From contig NCGJ01000001.1 in the NCBI GenBank assembly GCA_002281555.1, forward strand, positions 248,001 to 312,000: a stretch of 64,000 bases of DNA, in the 5' to 3' direction. Below the pieces are notes generated by a model. It was not told where the DNA came from. It made no database searches and saw only the letters and a program-made list of their open reading frames with translations. This document shows positions 47,933 to 58,697 of this stretch, piece after piece (the first letter of the stretch is position 1; every line of letters starts with the position of its first letter). The DNA is from Hydrogenophilales bacterium 28-61-23 (GTDB taxonomy: Bacteria > Pseudomonadota > Gammaproteobacteria > Burkholderiales > Thiobacillaceae). The translations under genes and the position numbers were made by a program.

Positions 47933-48565
47933 ATGAACGCCGCCCGCCGCCGCGAAATCTTCGAACGCCTGAAGGCCGCCAATCATCACCCCACGACCGA
48001 ACTTGTTCACCGCTCGCCGTTTGAATTGCTGATCGCCGTGATGCTGTCGGCGCAAGCGACCGACAAGAGCGTCAACATCGCTACGGCGACACTGTTTCCT
48101 GCGGCCGATACACCCGAGAAAATATTGTCGCTGGGCGAAGATGCGCTGAAATCGCATATCCGCAGCATCGGCCTGTTTCCGACCAAGGCGAAAAACATCC
48201 TCGCCACCTGCCAGATACTGCTCGACAAACACGCCGGCGTGGTGCCGCGCGAGCGCGACGCGCTCGAAGCCCTGCCCGGCGTCGGCCGCAAGACCGCGAA
48301 CGTGGTGCTCAACACCGCTTTTGGCGAACCGACCATCGCGGTCGATACGCATATTTTTCGCGTGTCCAATCGCACCGGACTGGCGCCGGGCAAGACCGTG
48401 CTGGAGGTGGAAACCAAATTGATGCGCAACGTGCCGGTCGAATATCGGCTCGACGCGCATCACTGGCTGATTCTGCATGGCCGTTATGTCTGCAAGGCGC
48501 GCAAGCCGGAATGCGGTCGCTGCGTCATCCGCGATCTTTGCGATTGCCAGGACAAGACGGCGTGA
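47933..48565 (+). CDS. nth: endonuclease III
   Basis: 210 residues. Helix-hairpin-helix LPGVGRKTANVVL with the catalytic Lys, the Asp in IAVDTHIFRVSNR, and [4Fe-4S] cysteines C-x6-C-x2-C-x5-C in CKARKPECGRCVIRDLC. Removes oxidised pyrimidines. Confidence 0.97.
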   Translation: MNAARRREIFERLKAANHHPTTELVHRSPFELLIAVMLSAQATDKSVNIATATLFPAADTPEKILSLGEDALKSHIRSIGLFPTKAKNILATCQILLDKHAGVVPRERDALEALPGVGRKTANVVLNTAFGEPTIAVDTHIFRVSNRTGLAPGKTVLEVETKLMRNVPVEYRLDAHHWLILHGRYVCKARKPECGRCVIRDLCDCQDKTA

Positions 48566-49644
48566 AAGCCGCGACCGGCATCAAGCAAGGCCGTCATGTC
48601 GATCCCGCCCTGGCGGCGCAAGCCGTACGGATGGCGATGGACGCGGCGGAACTCGAAATCGCGCAATCCGTCGTTTTGTATCTGAGCAGCGATTTTGCGC
48701 ATGACCCGCAAGCCGCGATCAATGCGGCCGCGCGCGCCGCCCAATGCACCCAGGTGGCCGGTTGCACCGCCGCCGGCGTGTTCACCGAAGCGGATTGGGT
48801 GCTCGATGCGCCTGCCGCCGCCGCGTTGGTTCTGGGCGAAGGCGCCAGTCTGCGGACGGCGCAATCCGATACCGCCCAGGTTCTCACCTACAGCGCCCCG
48901 AATGCGCTCGACCTGGCTTGGCTCCAGTCCGGCCCGCCACGCTATGGCGGCGTTTCCGGCGATGCCACCGGCCAGGGGCCATACTCGGTGTGGCAAAACA
49001 CACGCATCCAGGCCAATGGCCGGTGCGAGTTATGCGTACATGGCGCGCGCCTGCGCGTGGACTTTACCCAGGGGGTGCATCCCCTTTCCCGGCCGGCCCG
49101 ACTGACCAAGGTTGCCGGCCATGACGTGCAAACGCTCGGCGGCATGCCCGCTCTCGCCAGTCTGGCGCGGGAGCTTCCGCTTAGCATGCGTGCGCTGGAG
49201 CGCATTCCCACCTATCTGCTGATGGCCGGCATTCCCTATGGCGAACGCGAAAACGCCCTCCAGGAAGGCCGCTACCATCTGCTACCGGTGGTGGCGGTAA
49301 ACGGCAACGATCAATCCGTCACCATCGCCGGCCAACTCGAACCTGGCGTCGAACTGTTCTGGGCGCTGCGCAAACCCAAGGCGGCGGCGGACGACATGGC
49401 GGCGATGCTGACTCGCTTCTGCGCGGACACTGTGTCCACACCCCGTTTCGGCCTGATGTTTCCGTGCATGGGACGCGGCCCGATGTTTTACGGCGGCGAG
49501 GACCGCGATCTGACTATCCTCGCCGAACGCTTTCCCGGACTGCCTTTCATCGGTTTCTACGGCAACGGCGAGATCGCCTACCTCGATGGCGCCAATCGTC
49601 TGCTGCAATACAGCAGCGTACTGGCGCTGGGCTACGATCTGTAA
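48562..49644 (+). CDS. FIST-domain sensory protein
   Basis: 360 residues from a GTG overlapping the nth stop. FIST_N (VAGCTAAGVFTEADW, ALVLGEGASL) and FIST_C (FPCMGRGPMFYGGEDRDL, GFYGNGEIAYL) domains. Thought to bind small ligands such as amino acids. No output domain fused; partner unknown. Confidence 0.88.
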   Translation: MKAATGIKQGRHVDPALAAQAVRMAMDAAELEIAQSVVLYLSSDFAHDPQAAINAAARAAQCTQVAGCTAAGVFTEADWVLDAPAAAALVLGEGASLRTAQSDTAQVLTYSAPNALDLAWLQSGPPRYGGVSGDATGQGPYSVWQNTRIQANGRCELCVHGARLRVDFTQGVHPLSRPARLTKVAGHDVQTLGGMPALASLARELPLSMRALERIPTYLLMAGIPYGERENALQEGRYHLLPVVAVNGNDQSVTIAGQLEPGVELFWALRKPKAAADDMAAMLTRFCADTVSTPRFGLMFPCMGRGPMFYGGEDRDLTILAERFPGLPFIGFYGNGEIAYLDGANRLLQYSSVLALGYDL

Positions 49645-49668
49645 CCAAACAATCTCAAAAGACACGCC

Positions 49669-50094
49669 ATGTTCAATCCCAGCCGAGACCAGGTACGCGA
49701 ATTCTTTTTTGGCGTCTGGAGCAAATTCAACGCCAAGCAAGCCCTGTCGGATATCGAAAAAATCGCGCTTGAACACATTGCCAGCCACCCGGAATACCAC
49801 GCCATCCTGGCGCAACCGGAGCGCTATCAGAACCGGGAATGGCGACCGGAAATGGGCGAGACGAATCCGTTTTTGCATCTCTCCATGCACCTTTCCATCA
49901 GCGAGCAGCTATCGATCGATCAGCCGGCCGGCGTCAAAACCCGCTATCTCGCGCTCGCCGAGCGCCTGGGCGATGAACATGCGGCTCAACACGCGGTGAT
50001 GGATTGCCTGGCGGAAATGATCTGGCAGGCGCAACGCAACAACCTGGCCCCGGATGCGCTGGCCTACCTGGAGTGTCTTGAAAAAAAGAGCTGA
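49669..50094 (+). CDS. DUF1841 protein
   Basis: 141 residues. MFNPSRDQVREFFFGVWSKF and NPFLHLSMHLSISEQLSIDQP are the DUF1841 landmarks. Commonly next to nth in betaproteobacteria; function unknown. Confidence 0.9.
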   Translation: MFNPSRDQVREFFFGVWSKFNAKQALSDIEKIALEHIASHPEYHAILAQPERYQNREWRPEMGETNPFLHLSMHLSISEQLSIDQPAGVKTRYLALAERLGDEHAAQHAVMDCLAEMIWQAQRNNLAPDALAYLECLEKKS

Positions 50095-50200
50095 CGCAGC
50101 ACGAATTCCAGCTCGCCACACCTTTGCAGCGGGACAAAATTCATCGCCATACGCAACGCCGCCAACGCAACAAGCGCGTGCCGCGCGAAGCTGCAGTCCC

Positions 50201-53200
50201 TCAGGCGGGCGACTTGGATAGCAGTTTCCGCATGCGGCAAATGGCATCGTCGACGTAGGTGAAGACGACCGGGATCACCAACAGACTGAGGAAGGTCGAG
50301 GTGATCAGGCCGCCGATGACGACGATGGCCATCGGCGCGCGAAAACTCGGGTCGGTGCCGATGCCGAGGGCGATTGGCAGCATGCCGGCGCCCATGGCGA
50401 TGGTGGTCATCACGATGGGCCGGGCGCGTTTGTGGCAGGCATCGAGCAGGGCATGCCAGCGATCCAGGCCGGGGTTTCCATCGACGCCGCGGCGGGCGAG
50501 GATGACGTAGTCGATCAGCAGGATCGAGTTCTTGGTGGCGACCCCCATCAGCATGATCAAGCCGATCATCGACGGCATCGTCAGTGCCGTCTGGGTGACG
50601 AACAGCGCGAGAAAAGCGCCCGGCACCGACAGCACCAGCGCGGTCAGGATGGTGGCGGGCTGCACGAAGTCCCGGAACAGCAGCACCAGCACGACATAGA
50701 TGCACAGCACGCCGATCAGCATGGCGAGGCCGAAACTGTTGAACAGTTCGTTCATTGCTTCCGCATCGCCGATGCTGGTTTGCAGGATGCCCGGCGGCAG
50801 CTTGTTCAGGCTGGGCAGCGCGAGCGCGATTTTTTCAACCTCGCCAAGCGGCTGCTGGTTGAGTTCGATTTCGAAATTGATGTTGCGCAGGCGGTCGTAC
50901 CGGTCGATCTCGGCCGGACCGCCGGTGATCGCCAGACTGGCGACGTTGGCTATCATGACCGGGCCATGTTTGCCAGGTACGGTCAAGCGCCCGAGCAGGT
51001 TCAAATCCTGGCGGGCTTCCGCTGGCAGCTTGACCACGATGGGCACCTGGCGCTGGGCGAGATTCAATTTGGCGATGCTCTGGTCGTAATCGCCGGCCGT
51101 GGCGATGCGCAGCACGTCGGCGATGGCGGCCGAGGTGACGCCCAGGTCGGCGGCGCGGGCGAAGTCGGGACGCACAACCAGTTCCGGCCGGGTCAGGCTC
51201 GCCGTGCTGGTGACCGCGCCGATGCCGGGAATCGTGCGCAGTTCCCGCTCCACCGTGCGGGCATGTTCGGCCAGCAGCGGACCGTTCTCGCTCGTCAGCA
51301 CCAGCACGTATTTTTCATTGGCGCCGCCCAGGCCGACCTTGACCTGCACGCCGGGCAATACCGCCAGGGCCTCGCGCAACTGGCGCTCCACCTCTTGTTT
51401 CTTGACGCCGCCGCGCTCTTTGCGCGGCGTCATGTTGATGGTCAGCGTCGCCTTGCGCACCTCGGACGCGCCGCGCGCGGCGAACGGATCGCTGCCGGCC
51501 GCGCCGCCGCCGATGGCGGTATAGACCATCTTGACATGCGGATGCCGTTCCACGATGCGGCGGGCCTGCTCGGCGGCGGCATAGGTTTCCTTGAATGTGC
51601 TGCCGGGTTGCAGCGCAAGATAAACCTGGGTCTGCGACAGATCGTCCGGCGGCATGAAACCGGTCGCCAGCAGAGGTACCAGCGCGAACGAGCCGAAGAA
51701 AAAGAATGCGGTGGCGAACAGGGTGGCAATACGGTGCTTCAGGCACCACGCGGCCCAGCCGGTGTAAGTTACCAGCCAGCCCGGCTCATGGCGCACCTGC
51801 TTGGGCGGGCGCAGCAGATAGGCGGCCATCATCGGCGTCAGCATGCGCGCGACGACCAGCGAGAAGAACACGGCAATCGCCGCGGTCCAGCCGAACTGGA
51901 CGAAGAATTTGCCCGCCACGCCGCTCATATAGGCGGTGGGCAGGAACACCGCGATCAGCGTGAAGGTGGTGGCGATCACCGCCAGCCCGATTTCGTCGGC
52001 GGCTTCCATCGCGGCCCGATAGGGTGTCTTGCCCTGAGCCAGATGGCGCATGATGTTCTCGATCTCGACGATGGCATCGTCGACCAGGATGCCGACGACC
52101 AGCGACATCGAAAGCAGCGTCACCACGTTGAGCGTGAAGCCCAGAAGGTACATCGCGGCGAAGGCCGGAATGATAGACAGCGGCAGCGCGACGGCCGAAA
52201 CCAGCGTGGCCCGCCAGTCGCGCAGGAACAGCCAGACGACGAGGACGGCGAGCAGCGCGCCCTCGATCAGCAACGCCATCGAACCCTCGAAGTTCTCGAC
52301 CACCGGATCGACGAAATTGAACGCCTCGGTGACGCTGATATCCGCATGCTCCGCCTTCAGCTTTGCCAGGGCGGCGCGCACGCCGTCGGCGACCTCGACC
52401 TCGCCGGCGCCCCGGCTGCGGACAATTTCGAAACCAACCACCGGTTTGCCGTTGAGCAGCGCCGCCGAGCGCCGTTCGGCCACGCTGTCGCTGACCGTCG
52501 CCAGTTCGTTGAGCCGGATCCGGCGCCCGTCGGACAGGGCGATTTCCAGCGCGCCGAGCTCCTCCGCCGACTGCACGGTGGCGATGGTGCGCACCGACTG
52601 CTCGGCGCCGCCGACATCGGCGCGGCCGCCCGAGGCCTCCTGCTGAATCTGGCGCAACTGGCGCGACACGTCGGCGGCCGTGGCGCGCAGCGCCAGCAAG
52701 CGAGCCGGATCGAGCTCGACCCGAATCTCGCGCGTGACGCCACCGACGCGCGAGATGGCGCCGACCCCGCGCACGCTGAGCATGGCCTTGGTCACCGTGT
52801 TGTCGACGAACCAGGACAGCGCCTCATCGTCCATCCGGGTGGAGGCGACGGTATAGGTGAGGATGGGCGCGCCGGAGAGATCGACCTTCGAAATCACCGG
52901 GTCCTTGAGATCGCCCGGCAGGTCGGCGCGGACGCGCGAGACGGCATCGCGCACATCGTCGACCGCTTCCTGGGTCGGTTTTTCCAGCCGAAATTCGGCG
53001 GTAATGGTCGCAGTGCCGTCCTGCACCTTGGTGTGGACGTGCTTGAGACCCTGCAACGTGGCGACCGAGTTTTCGATCTTGCGCGCCACCTCGGTTTCCA
53101 TCTGCGCCGGCGCCGCGCCGGGCAGGCTGGCGGTCACCGTGACCATGGGCAGATCGATATCCGGGAATTGCTGGATCTTCATGCCCTTGAAGGCCAGCAG

Positions 53201-53275
53201 GCCGAACAGCGTGAGCATGACAAACAGCAATATCCCCGGAATCGGGTTGCGGATAGACCAGGCGGAAACGTTCAT
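50201..53275 (-). CDS. RND efflux permease (HAE-1 type)
   Basis: 1024 residues. Twelve helices with two large periplasmic loops; SLVVGILVDDAIVEIENIMRH gives the TM4 Asp pair for proton coupling. IIPAFAAMYLLGFTLNV and LIMLMGVATKNSILLIDY are standard. Paired with the adaptor (4-nt overlap). Outer-membrane channel not in the window. Confidence 0.95.
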   Translation of the reverse strand: MNVSAWSIRNPIPGILLFVMLTLFGLLAFKGMKIQQFPDIDLPMVTVTASLPGAAPAQMETEVARKIENSVATLQGLKHVHTKVQDGTATITAEFRLEKPTQEAVDDVRDAVSRVRADLPGDLKDPVISKVDLSGAPILTYTVASTRMDDEALSWFVDNTVTKAMLSVRGVGAISRVGGVTREIRVELDPARLLALRATAADVSRQLRQIQQEASGGRADVGGAEQSVRTIATVQSAEELGALEIALSDGRRIRLNELATVSDSVAERRSAALLNGKPVVGFEIVRSRGAGEVEVADGVRAALAKLKAEHADISVTEAFNFVDPVVENFEGSMALLIEGALLAVLVVWLFLRDWRATLVSAVALPLSIIPAFAAMYLLGFTLNVVTLLSMSLVVGILVDDAIVEIENIMRHLAQGKTPYRAAMEAADEIGLAVIATTFTLIAVFLPTAYMSGVAGKFFVQFGWTAAIAVFFSLVVARMLTPMMAAYLLRPPKQVRHEPGWLVTYTGWAAWCLKHRIATLFATAFFFFGSFALVPLLATGFMPPDDLSQTQVYLALQPGSTFKETYAAAEQARRIVERHPHVKMVYTAIGGGAAGSDPFAARGASEVRKATLTINMTPRKERGGVKKQEVERQLREALAVLPGVQVKVGLGGANEKYVLVLTSENGPLLAEHARTVERELRTIPGIGAVTSTASLTRPELVVRPDFARAADLGVTSAAIADVLRIATAGDYDQSIAKLNLAQRQVPIVVKLPAEARQDLNLLGRLTVPGKHGPVMIANVASLAITGGPAEIDRYDRLRNINFEIELNQQPLGEVEKIALALPSLNKLPPGILQTSIGDAEAMNELFNSFGLAMLIGVLCIYVVLVLLFRDFVQPATILTALVLSVPGAFLALFVTQTALTMPSMIGLIMLMGVATKNSILLIDYVILARRGVDGNPGLDRWHALLDACHKRARPIVMTTIAMGAGMLPIALGIGTDPSFRAPMAIVVIGGLITSTFLSLLVIPVVFTYVDDAICRMRKLLSKSPA

Positions 53276-54429
53276 GGCTTCGATTCTGTCGCGCTCGGAG
53301 CCGGCACGATACGCACGCTGTCGCCGTCCGCCAGGAAGCCGACACCGCTGGCCACCACCCGGGCCTGTGCGTCCAGTCCGCCGCCATCGATCAGTTCGAT
53401 GCGTTCGCCGAGGCGCCGCCCGGTGGCGATCTTGGTCTGGATGACCTTCGGGTTGGCCTTCGGCGCGGCTTTATCGGCCTCGATACGGAAAACATAGGCG
53501 AAGCCCTCGCGCAGCAGCACGGCGGATTGCGGCAAGGTCAGCGCCGGGCGCTGGCCAAGGCGGAATTCGCCGCGCGCGAACATGCCGGCGCCGACCACGC
53601 CGGCCGCCGCCGCCGGCAGATCGACATAGACCAGCGCGTTGCCGGTTTGCGGGTCGACCGTGGGCGCCACGGCGCGCACCGTGCCCACCACCACATCGCC
53701 ACTCGGGCTGTTCAGGCTGGCCGCCTGGCCGGGTTTGAGGCGACCAAGTTCGGCCGCGGTGACCTCGGCGCGCCATTCCAGCCGGCCGCCGCGAATCAGA
53801 CGAAACAGTTCCTGGCCGGGTTGCGTCAGCGTCCCGACCGTGGCGGCGCGGGCCGAAATGATGCCGTCGTCCGGGGCCAGCAGCGTGGCCTTGGAACGTT
53901 TCAGTTCGGCCGATTGCAGGCGCGCCTTGGTGGCATTGAGGCGGGCGAGCGCGGTATCGGCGACGGTTTGCGACTGCGTGTTCTGCTGCGGGCTGTAAAA
54001 ACCGCTTTCGGTCAGTTGCCTGGCCCGCTTCTGGTTGGCCCGGGCTTCGGCCAGCGTGGCCTCGGCTTCGGCAACGCTGGCGCGGGTCTCGGCGAACTCG
54101 CTTTCCACGGCATCGCCGGCGATACGCGCCAGCACCTGGCCCTTTTTAACGACATCGCCCACGTTGGCGCGCACCTCGGTGATCCGGTAATTGCTGATTT
54201 CCGGACCGATCACCGCCTCCTGCCAGGCCGCGATATTGCCGCTGGCCTTGAGCGTTTGCGGCCAGTCGATCACCCGCGGCGTGGTCGTGGTCACGCTCAA
54301 TGCCGGTTTGGCGGCGGTTGGCCGAGAGCTGGTTTCCTTGGCTGCTTCGCCACAGGCGGTGAGCAATATGGCAACCAACGCCAAGCCGATCAATCGGCCT
54401 ACGGTGTGCTGTGGATGGCTTGGTTTCAT
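53272..54429 (-). CDS. RND periplasmic adaptor lipoprotein
   Basis: 385 residues. Signal with lipobox ILLTACG, barrel-sandwich and alpha-hairpin (ETRASVAEAEATLAEARANQKRARQL), beta-barrel region. Bridges the permease and an outer channel. Confidence 0.94.
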   Translation of the reverse strand: MKPSHPQHTVGRLIGLALVAILLTACGEAAKETSSRPTAAKPALSVTTTTPRVIDWPQTLKASGNIAAWQEAVIGPEISNYRITEVRANVGDVVKKGQVLARIAGDAVESEFAETRASVAEAEATLAEARANQKRARQLTESGFYSPQQNTQSQTVADTALARLNATKARLQSAELKRSKATLLAPDDGIISARAATVGTLTQPGQELFRLIRGGRLEWRAEVTAAELGRLKPGQAASLNSPSGDVVVGTVRAVAPTVDPQTGNALVYVDLPAAAAGVVGAGMFARGEFRLGQRPALTLPQSAVLLREGFAYVFRIEADKAAPKANPKVIQTKIATGRRLGERIELIDGGGLDAQARVVASGVGFLADGDSVRIVPAPSATESKP

Positions 54430-54700
54430 GGTCGGGGTTTAAATGTCATTGTCAGATTGCGACATGCATGATTGTCGTCGATCAAGTCGCCAGTATTTAT
54501 TAACTCGACCGGTGTGTCGAAAAGGCCGCGAAGTCAAGTCAATACCAAGGCAGAGAAGACTCTGCTAGAATGCGCGCCGCTTTACGTCCAACACTGTGTC
54601 GGACGAGCGAAATCCACACATCCGCACCAGTTAAGGTGCCCCGCACGGACTCGCGGGGTTCTCGGCGGATGGAGGCTTAACCTTAACCTAGGAGTTATTC
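54430..54700 (+). promoter_or_regulatory. rpsB promoter and leader
   Basis: A TAGAAT -10 at 54566-54571 (TGC before it) and a long leader of about 125 nt with a CCCCGC/GCGGGG hairpin at 54639-54658. Consistent with S2 leader control, but the classical motif was not verified. Confidence 0.45.
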
Positions 54701-55450
54701 ATGTCCGTAACCATGCGTCAGATGCTCGAAGCCGGTGTTCATTTCGGCCACCAAACCCGTTACTGGAACCCGAAGATGGCCCCTTACATCTTCGGCCACC
54801 GCAACAAAATCCACATCATCAATCTGGAAAAGACCCTGCCGTTGTTCAACGACGCCGCCACGTTTGCGCGCCGTCTGTCGTCCAACAAAGGTTCTGTTCT
54901 GTTCGTCGGCACCAAGCGCCAAGCGCGCGAGATCATGGCCGAAGAAGCCGCCCGTTGCGGCATGCCCTGGATTTCCCACCGCTGGCTGGGCGGCATGCTG
55001 ACCAACTTCAAGACGGTCAAGCAGTCGGTCAAGCGGATGAAGGACATCGAAGCGCAACTGGCCGAGCCGGGTGCGATTTCCAAGAAGGAAATCCTGCGCG
55101 TTCAACGCGAATTCGACAAGCTGGAGCAGAGCCTGGGCGGCATCAAGGATATGGATCGTCTGCCGGACGCGCTGTTCGTGGTTGACGTCGGCTACCAGAA
55201 AATCGCCATCACCGAAGCCAACAAGCTGGGCATACCGGTCATCGGCGTGGTCGATACCAACAACTCCCCGCTTGGCATCGATTACGTGGTGCCAGGCAAC
55301 GACGACTCCAACCGCGCCATCCGTCTTTACGCGCGCGGTTTGGCCGATGCCATTCTGGAAGGCAAAACCATGGTCATCGAAGAGATGGTCGCGGCGACTC
55401 AGGACGAATACGTTGAAGTTGACGAAGCCAGCGAAGCCAACGCTTCCTGA
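54701..55450 (+). CDS. rpsB: 30S ribosomal protein S2
   Basis: 249 residues, [26 protein letters not shown] and [20 protein letters not shown]. Ribosome site AGGAGT. Confidence 0.99.
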   Translation: MSVTMRQMLEAGVHFGHQTRYWNPKMAPYIFGHRNKIHIINLEKTLPLFNDAATFARRLSSNKGSVLFVGTKRQAREIMAEEAARCGMPWISHRWLGGMLTNFKTVKQSVKRMKDIEAQLAEPGAISKKEILRVQREFDKLEQSLGGIKDMDRLPDALFVVDVGYQKIAITEANKLGIPVIGVVDTNNSPLGIDYVVPGNDDSNRAIRLYARGLADAILEGKTMVIEEMVAATQDEYVEVDEASEANAS

Positions 55451-55521
55451 TGCGGACGCCACGAACCTCATCGGGCGGCTTGCATGCCCAATTTATGACT
55501 AACCGTTAACCCTATTCACGA

Positions 55522-55546
55522 CGCCCCGCTTATCGGGGCGTTTTTT
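55522..55546 (+). terminator. rpsB-tsf intergenic terminator/attenuator
   Basis: CGCCCCG, CTTAT, CGGGGCG, TTTTTT. Confidence 0.75.
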
Positions 55547-55574
55547 CGATAAAGAACTGTTCAGGAGAAACAAA

Positions 55575-56447
55575 ATGGCGGAAATCACCGCATCGATGGT
55601 CAAAGAACTGCGTGAGCGCACCGACGCGCCCATGATGGACTGCAAGAAAGCGCTGACCGAAGCCGAAGGCGATATGCAAAAGGCCGAGGAAATCCTGCGC
55701 GTGCGCTTCGGCAACAAGGCCGCCAAGAGCGCCGGCCGTGTCGCCGCCGAAGGCGTGGTTGCCGTCACCATCAGCGCCGACGGCAAGACCGCCGCGATGC
55801 TGGAAGTGAACTGCGAAACCGACTTCGTCGCCAAGAACGACGATTTCCTGGCCCTTGCCAAAGCCCTGGCCCAGATGGTCATCGATCAGAACCCGGCCGA
55901 CGTCGCCGCCCTCTCCGCCCTGCCCTATGCCGGCAAAAGCGTGGAAGAAACGCGTACCGAACTGGTCGGCAAGATGGGCGAAAACATGTCCATCCGTCGC
56001 TTCGTGCGTTTGTCCGCCCAGGGCAAGTTCGCCAGCTACATCCACGGCAGCAAGATCGGCGTGCTGGTCGACGTTTCCGGCGATGAAGCGATTGCGCGCG
56101 ATATCGCCATGCATATCGCGGCTTCCAAGCCCAAGTCGCTGGATGCTTCCGGCGTGTCGCAAGACCTGATCGACACCGAGCGCCGCGTCGCCATCGAGAA
56201 AGCCAAGGAAGCCGGCAAGCCGGAAGCCATGCTGGAGAAGATCGCCGAAGGCACCGTGCAGAAATTCCTCAAGGACGTCACCTTGCTGTCGCAGCCTTTC
56301 GTCAAGGATGACAAGCAGGCGGTCGAACAAGTGCTGAAGTCCAAGGGCTCGCAGTGCCATGGCTTCACCATGTTCATCGTTGGCGAAGGCATCGAGAAAA
56401 AAGTTACCGACTTCGCCGCCGAAGTGGCCGCGGCCTCCAAGGTCTAA
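55575..56447 (+). CDS. tsf: elongation factor Ts
   Basis: 290 residues. [18 protein letters not shown] and [11 protein letters not shown] signatures. Confidence 0.99.
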   Translation: MAEITASMVKELRERTDAPMMDCKKALTEAEGDMQKAEEILRVRFGNKAAKSAGRVAAEGVVAVTISADGKTAAMLEVNCETDFVAKNDDFLALAKALAQMVIDQNPADVAALSALPYAGKSVEETRTELVGKMGENMSIRRFVRLSAQGKFASYIHGSKIGVLVDVSGDEAIARDIAMHIAASKPKSLDASGVSQDLIDTERRVAIEKAKEAGKPEAMLEKIAEGTVQKFLKDVTLLSQPFVKDDKQAVEQVLKSKGSQCHGFTMFIVGEGIEKKVTDFAAEVAAASKV

Positions 56448-56452
56448 GTCGC

Positions 56453-57175
56453 ATGGCCCAGATGGTCACCCCGTGCAAGCGCATATTGTTGAAGCTTTCC
56501 GGCGAAGCGCTGATGGGGCCGGATGCGTTTGGCTATCACGCAGACACGATGTCCGGCATGGTTGCCCAGATCAAGGACGTGGTTGACCTGGGCGTACAGG
56601 TGGCCATCGTCGTTGGCGGCGGCAACCTGTTTCGCGGCGCCACCGGCGCGCTTTCCGGCATGGATCGCGCGACCGCCGACAGCATGGGCATGCTGGCAAC
56701 GGTCATGAACGCGCTGGCGCTGAAAGACGGCCTGATGGCCGCGGGCGTCGAAACCCGTGTGCAGACCGCCGTCACCATTGCCCACGTCGGCGAAGCCTTC
56801 GAGCGGGACAGCGCGGTACGCCATCTGGAAGCCGGTCGCGTCGTGATCTTTGGCGGCGGCACTGGCAACCCTTTCTTCACCACCGATACCGCTTCCGCCT
56901 TGCGCGGCGCCGAAATCGGCGCCGACCTGATGCTGAAGGCGACCAAGGTGGACGGTGTTTACACCGCCGACCCGAAGAAAGACCCGACCGCCACGCGTTA
57001 CGAACAACTGAGTTTCGACGAAGCCATCGAGAAGAACCTGGGCGTCCTGGATACCGCCGCGTTTGCCCTCTGCCGCGAACAGAAACTGCCGCTGTGCGTG
57101 TTCAGCATCTTCAGGGCGGGGGCGTTGAAGCGTGTGGTACTGGGCGAGCCGGAAGGCACCCGGGTCGTCATTTAA
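56453..57175 (+). CDS. pyrH: UMP kinase
   Basis: 240 residues from ATG 56453. [24 protein letters not shown] and [14 protein letters not shown]. 5 nt after tsf. Confidence 0.98.
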   Translation: MAQMVTPCKRILLKLSGEALMGPDAFGYHADTMSGMVAQIKDVVDLGVQVAIVVGGGNLFRGATGALSGMDRATADSMGMLATVMNALALKDGLMAAGVETRVQTAVTIAHVGEAFERDSAVRHLEAGRVVIFGGGTGNPFFTTDTASALRGAEIGADLMLKATKVDGVYTADPKKDPTATRYEQLSFDEAIEKNLGVLDTAAFALCREQKLPLCVFSIFRAGALKRVVLGEPEGTRVVI

Positions 57176-57187
57176 GAGGATTTAGCC

Positions 57188-57745
57188 ATGATTGCCGACA
57201 TCAAGAAATCCGCCGAAGAGAAGATGAAGAAGTCCGTCGAGTCGCTCAAGGCGGACTTTGGCAAGGTCCGTACCGGACGCGCCACCACGGGCATCCTGGA
57301 TCATGTCAAGGTCGACTACTACGGCACGCCTACGCTGATCAGCCAAGTTGCCAACCTGACCTTGATCGACGCCCATACCGTGGGTGTGCAGACTTGGGAA
57401 AAACCCATGCTGGGTAAGGTTGAAAAAGCGATTCGCGATGCCGACCTCGGCCTCAACCCCTCCAATATGGGTGAAATGCTGCGCGTTCCGATGCCGCCCT
57501 TGACCGAAGAACGGCGCAAGGAACTGGTCAAGCTGGTACGTGGCGAAGCCGAGAATGGCAAGGTCGCGGTGCGCAATATTCGTCGCGACGCCATTGCCCA
57601 CCTGAAGGAGCTCCTGAAGAACAAGGAGATCAGCGAGGACGACGAACGACGCGCCACGGAAGACATTCAGAAGCTCACCGATAAATACATCGCCGAGCAG
57701 GAAAAACATCTGGCCGAGAAAGAAAAGGAATTGATGGTGGTCTGA
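57188..57745 (+). CDS. frr: ribosome recycling factor
   Basis: 185 residues. [20 protein letters not shown] and [32 protein letters not shown] before ATG. Confidence 0.98.
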   Translation: MIADIKKSAEEKMKKSVESLKADFGKVRTGRATTGILDHVKVDYYGTPTLISQVANLTLIDAHTVGVQTWEKPMLGKVEKAIRDADLGLNPSNMGEMLRVPMPPLTEERRKELVKLVRGEAENGKVAVRNIRRDAIAHLKELLKNKEISEDDERRATEDIQKLTDKYIAEQEKHLAEKEKELMVV

Positions 57746-57769
57746 TTCTTCAGGCATCGACACTCCATC

Positions 57770-58522
57770 ATGATAAAGCGATTCTTTAGCTCAACATCGG
57801 AAGTACCTGATTCCGTTGAAGTTCCGCGCCATGTCGCCATCATCATGGATGGCAATGGCCGTTGGGCAAAGAAACGATTTTTGCCGCGTGTCGCCGGCCA
57901 CGCCCAGGGCGTCGATCGCGTCCGCGACATTGTCGAAGGCTGTATCGAACGCGGCATCGAATACCTGACCTTGTTCGCTTTCAGTTCTGAAAACTGGCGC
58001 CGTCCGCAGGATGAGGTTACACGCCTGATGGAGCTCTTCGTCATGGCGCTGGAACGCGAAGTCACCCGCATGCATCGCAATGGCGTCTGCCTGAAAGTGG
58101 TCGGCGATCTCGGCCGCTTCGATACCCGTTTGCGTGAACTGATTGCGCAAGGCGAACAGCGCACCCTGGAAAATCGCCGCCTCACACTCACCATCTGTGC
58201 CAACTATGGCGGGCGCTGGGACATACTCAACGCCGTCAACAATTGGCGGCGTGACAATCCCGATGCGGGTGAAATGACCGAGGAAGCACTGGCCGCCTAC
58301 CTCACCATGCCCTATGCCCCCGAGCCGGACCTGTTCATTCGCACCGGTGGAGAGCAGCGCATCAGCAACTTCCTGCTCTGGCAATTGGCCTATTCCGAGT
58401 TGTATTTCACCGACACCCTATGGCCCGATTTCGATGCGGCGGCGCTCGATCTGGCCATCGACTCATATCGCAAACGTGAACGTCGTTTCGGACGCACCAG
58501 CGAGCAACTTCTTGAACGCTAG
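57770..58522 (+). CDS. uppS: undecaprenyl diphosphate synthase
   Basis: 250 residues. [16 protein letters not shown] catalytic Asp, FSSENWRRP and [15 protein letters not shown]. Its stop codon lies at the left edge of the MITE-like element. Confidence 0.98.
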   Translation: MIKRFFSSTSEVPDSVEVPRHVAIIMDGNGRWAKKRFLPRVAGHAQGVDRVRDIVEGCIERGIEYLTLFAFSSENWRRPQDEVTRLMELFVMALEREVTRMHRNGVCLKVVGDLGRFDTRLRELIAQGEQRTLENRRLTLTICANYGGRWDILNAVNNWRRDNPDAGEMTEEALAAYLTMPYAPEPDLFIRTGGEQRISNFLLWQLAYSELYFTDTLWPDFDAAALDLAIDSYRKRERRFGRTSEQLLER

Positions 58523-58697
58523 TGCTTATTTGCATAAGTCCGCGTCAATACAGAGGCCGAGGATTTGGCCTGGTTGGCGCGAAGAGAAGCGCGGCCATGC
58601 TTGTTTCATGGCGAGGATGACCGACCAAGTCAGACACGGCAAAGACCGGCCGGATACAGCGTGGCTTATGCAGCGTGACTTATGCAAGTAAGCACTA
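58520..58697. mobile_element. 178-bp MITE-like element
   Basis: AGTGCTTATTTGCATAAGTC (58521-58540) is inverted as GACTTATGCAAGTAAGCACT (58677-58696), one mismatch. The ends read TA...TA (58520, 58697), suggesting a TA target duplication as for IS630/Tc1 relatives. No coding. An inner CTTATGCA repeats near the right end. Confidence 0.6.

Noticed and set aside
50432-53497. 1021-codon frame opposite the RND permease
   Set aside because: Shadow with biased composition; the permease is unmistakable.
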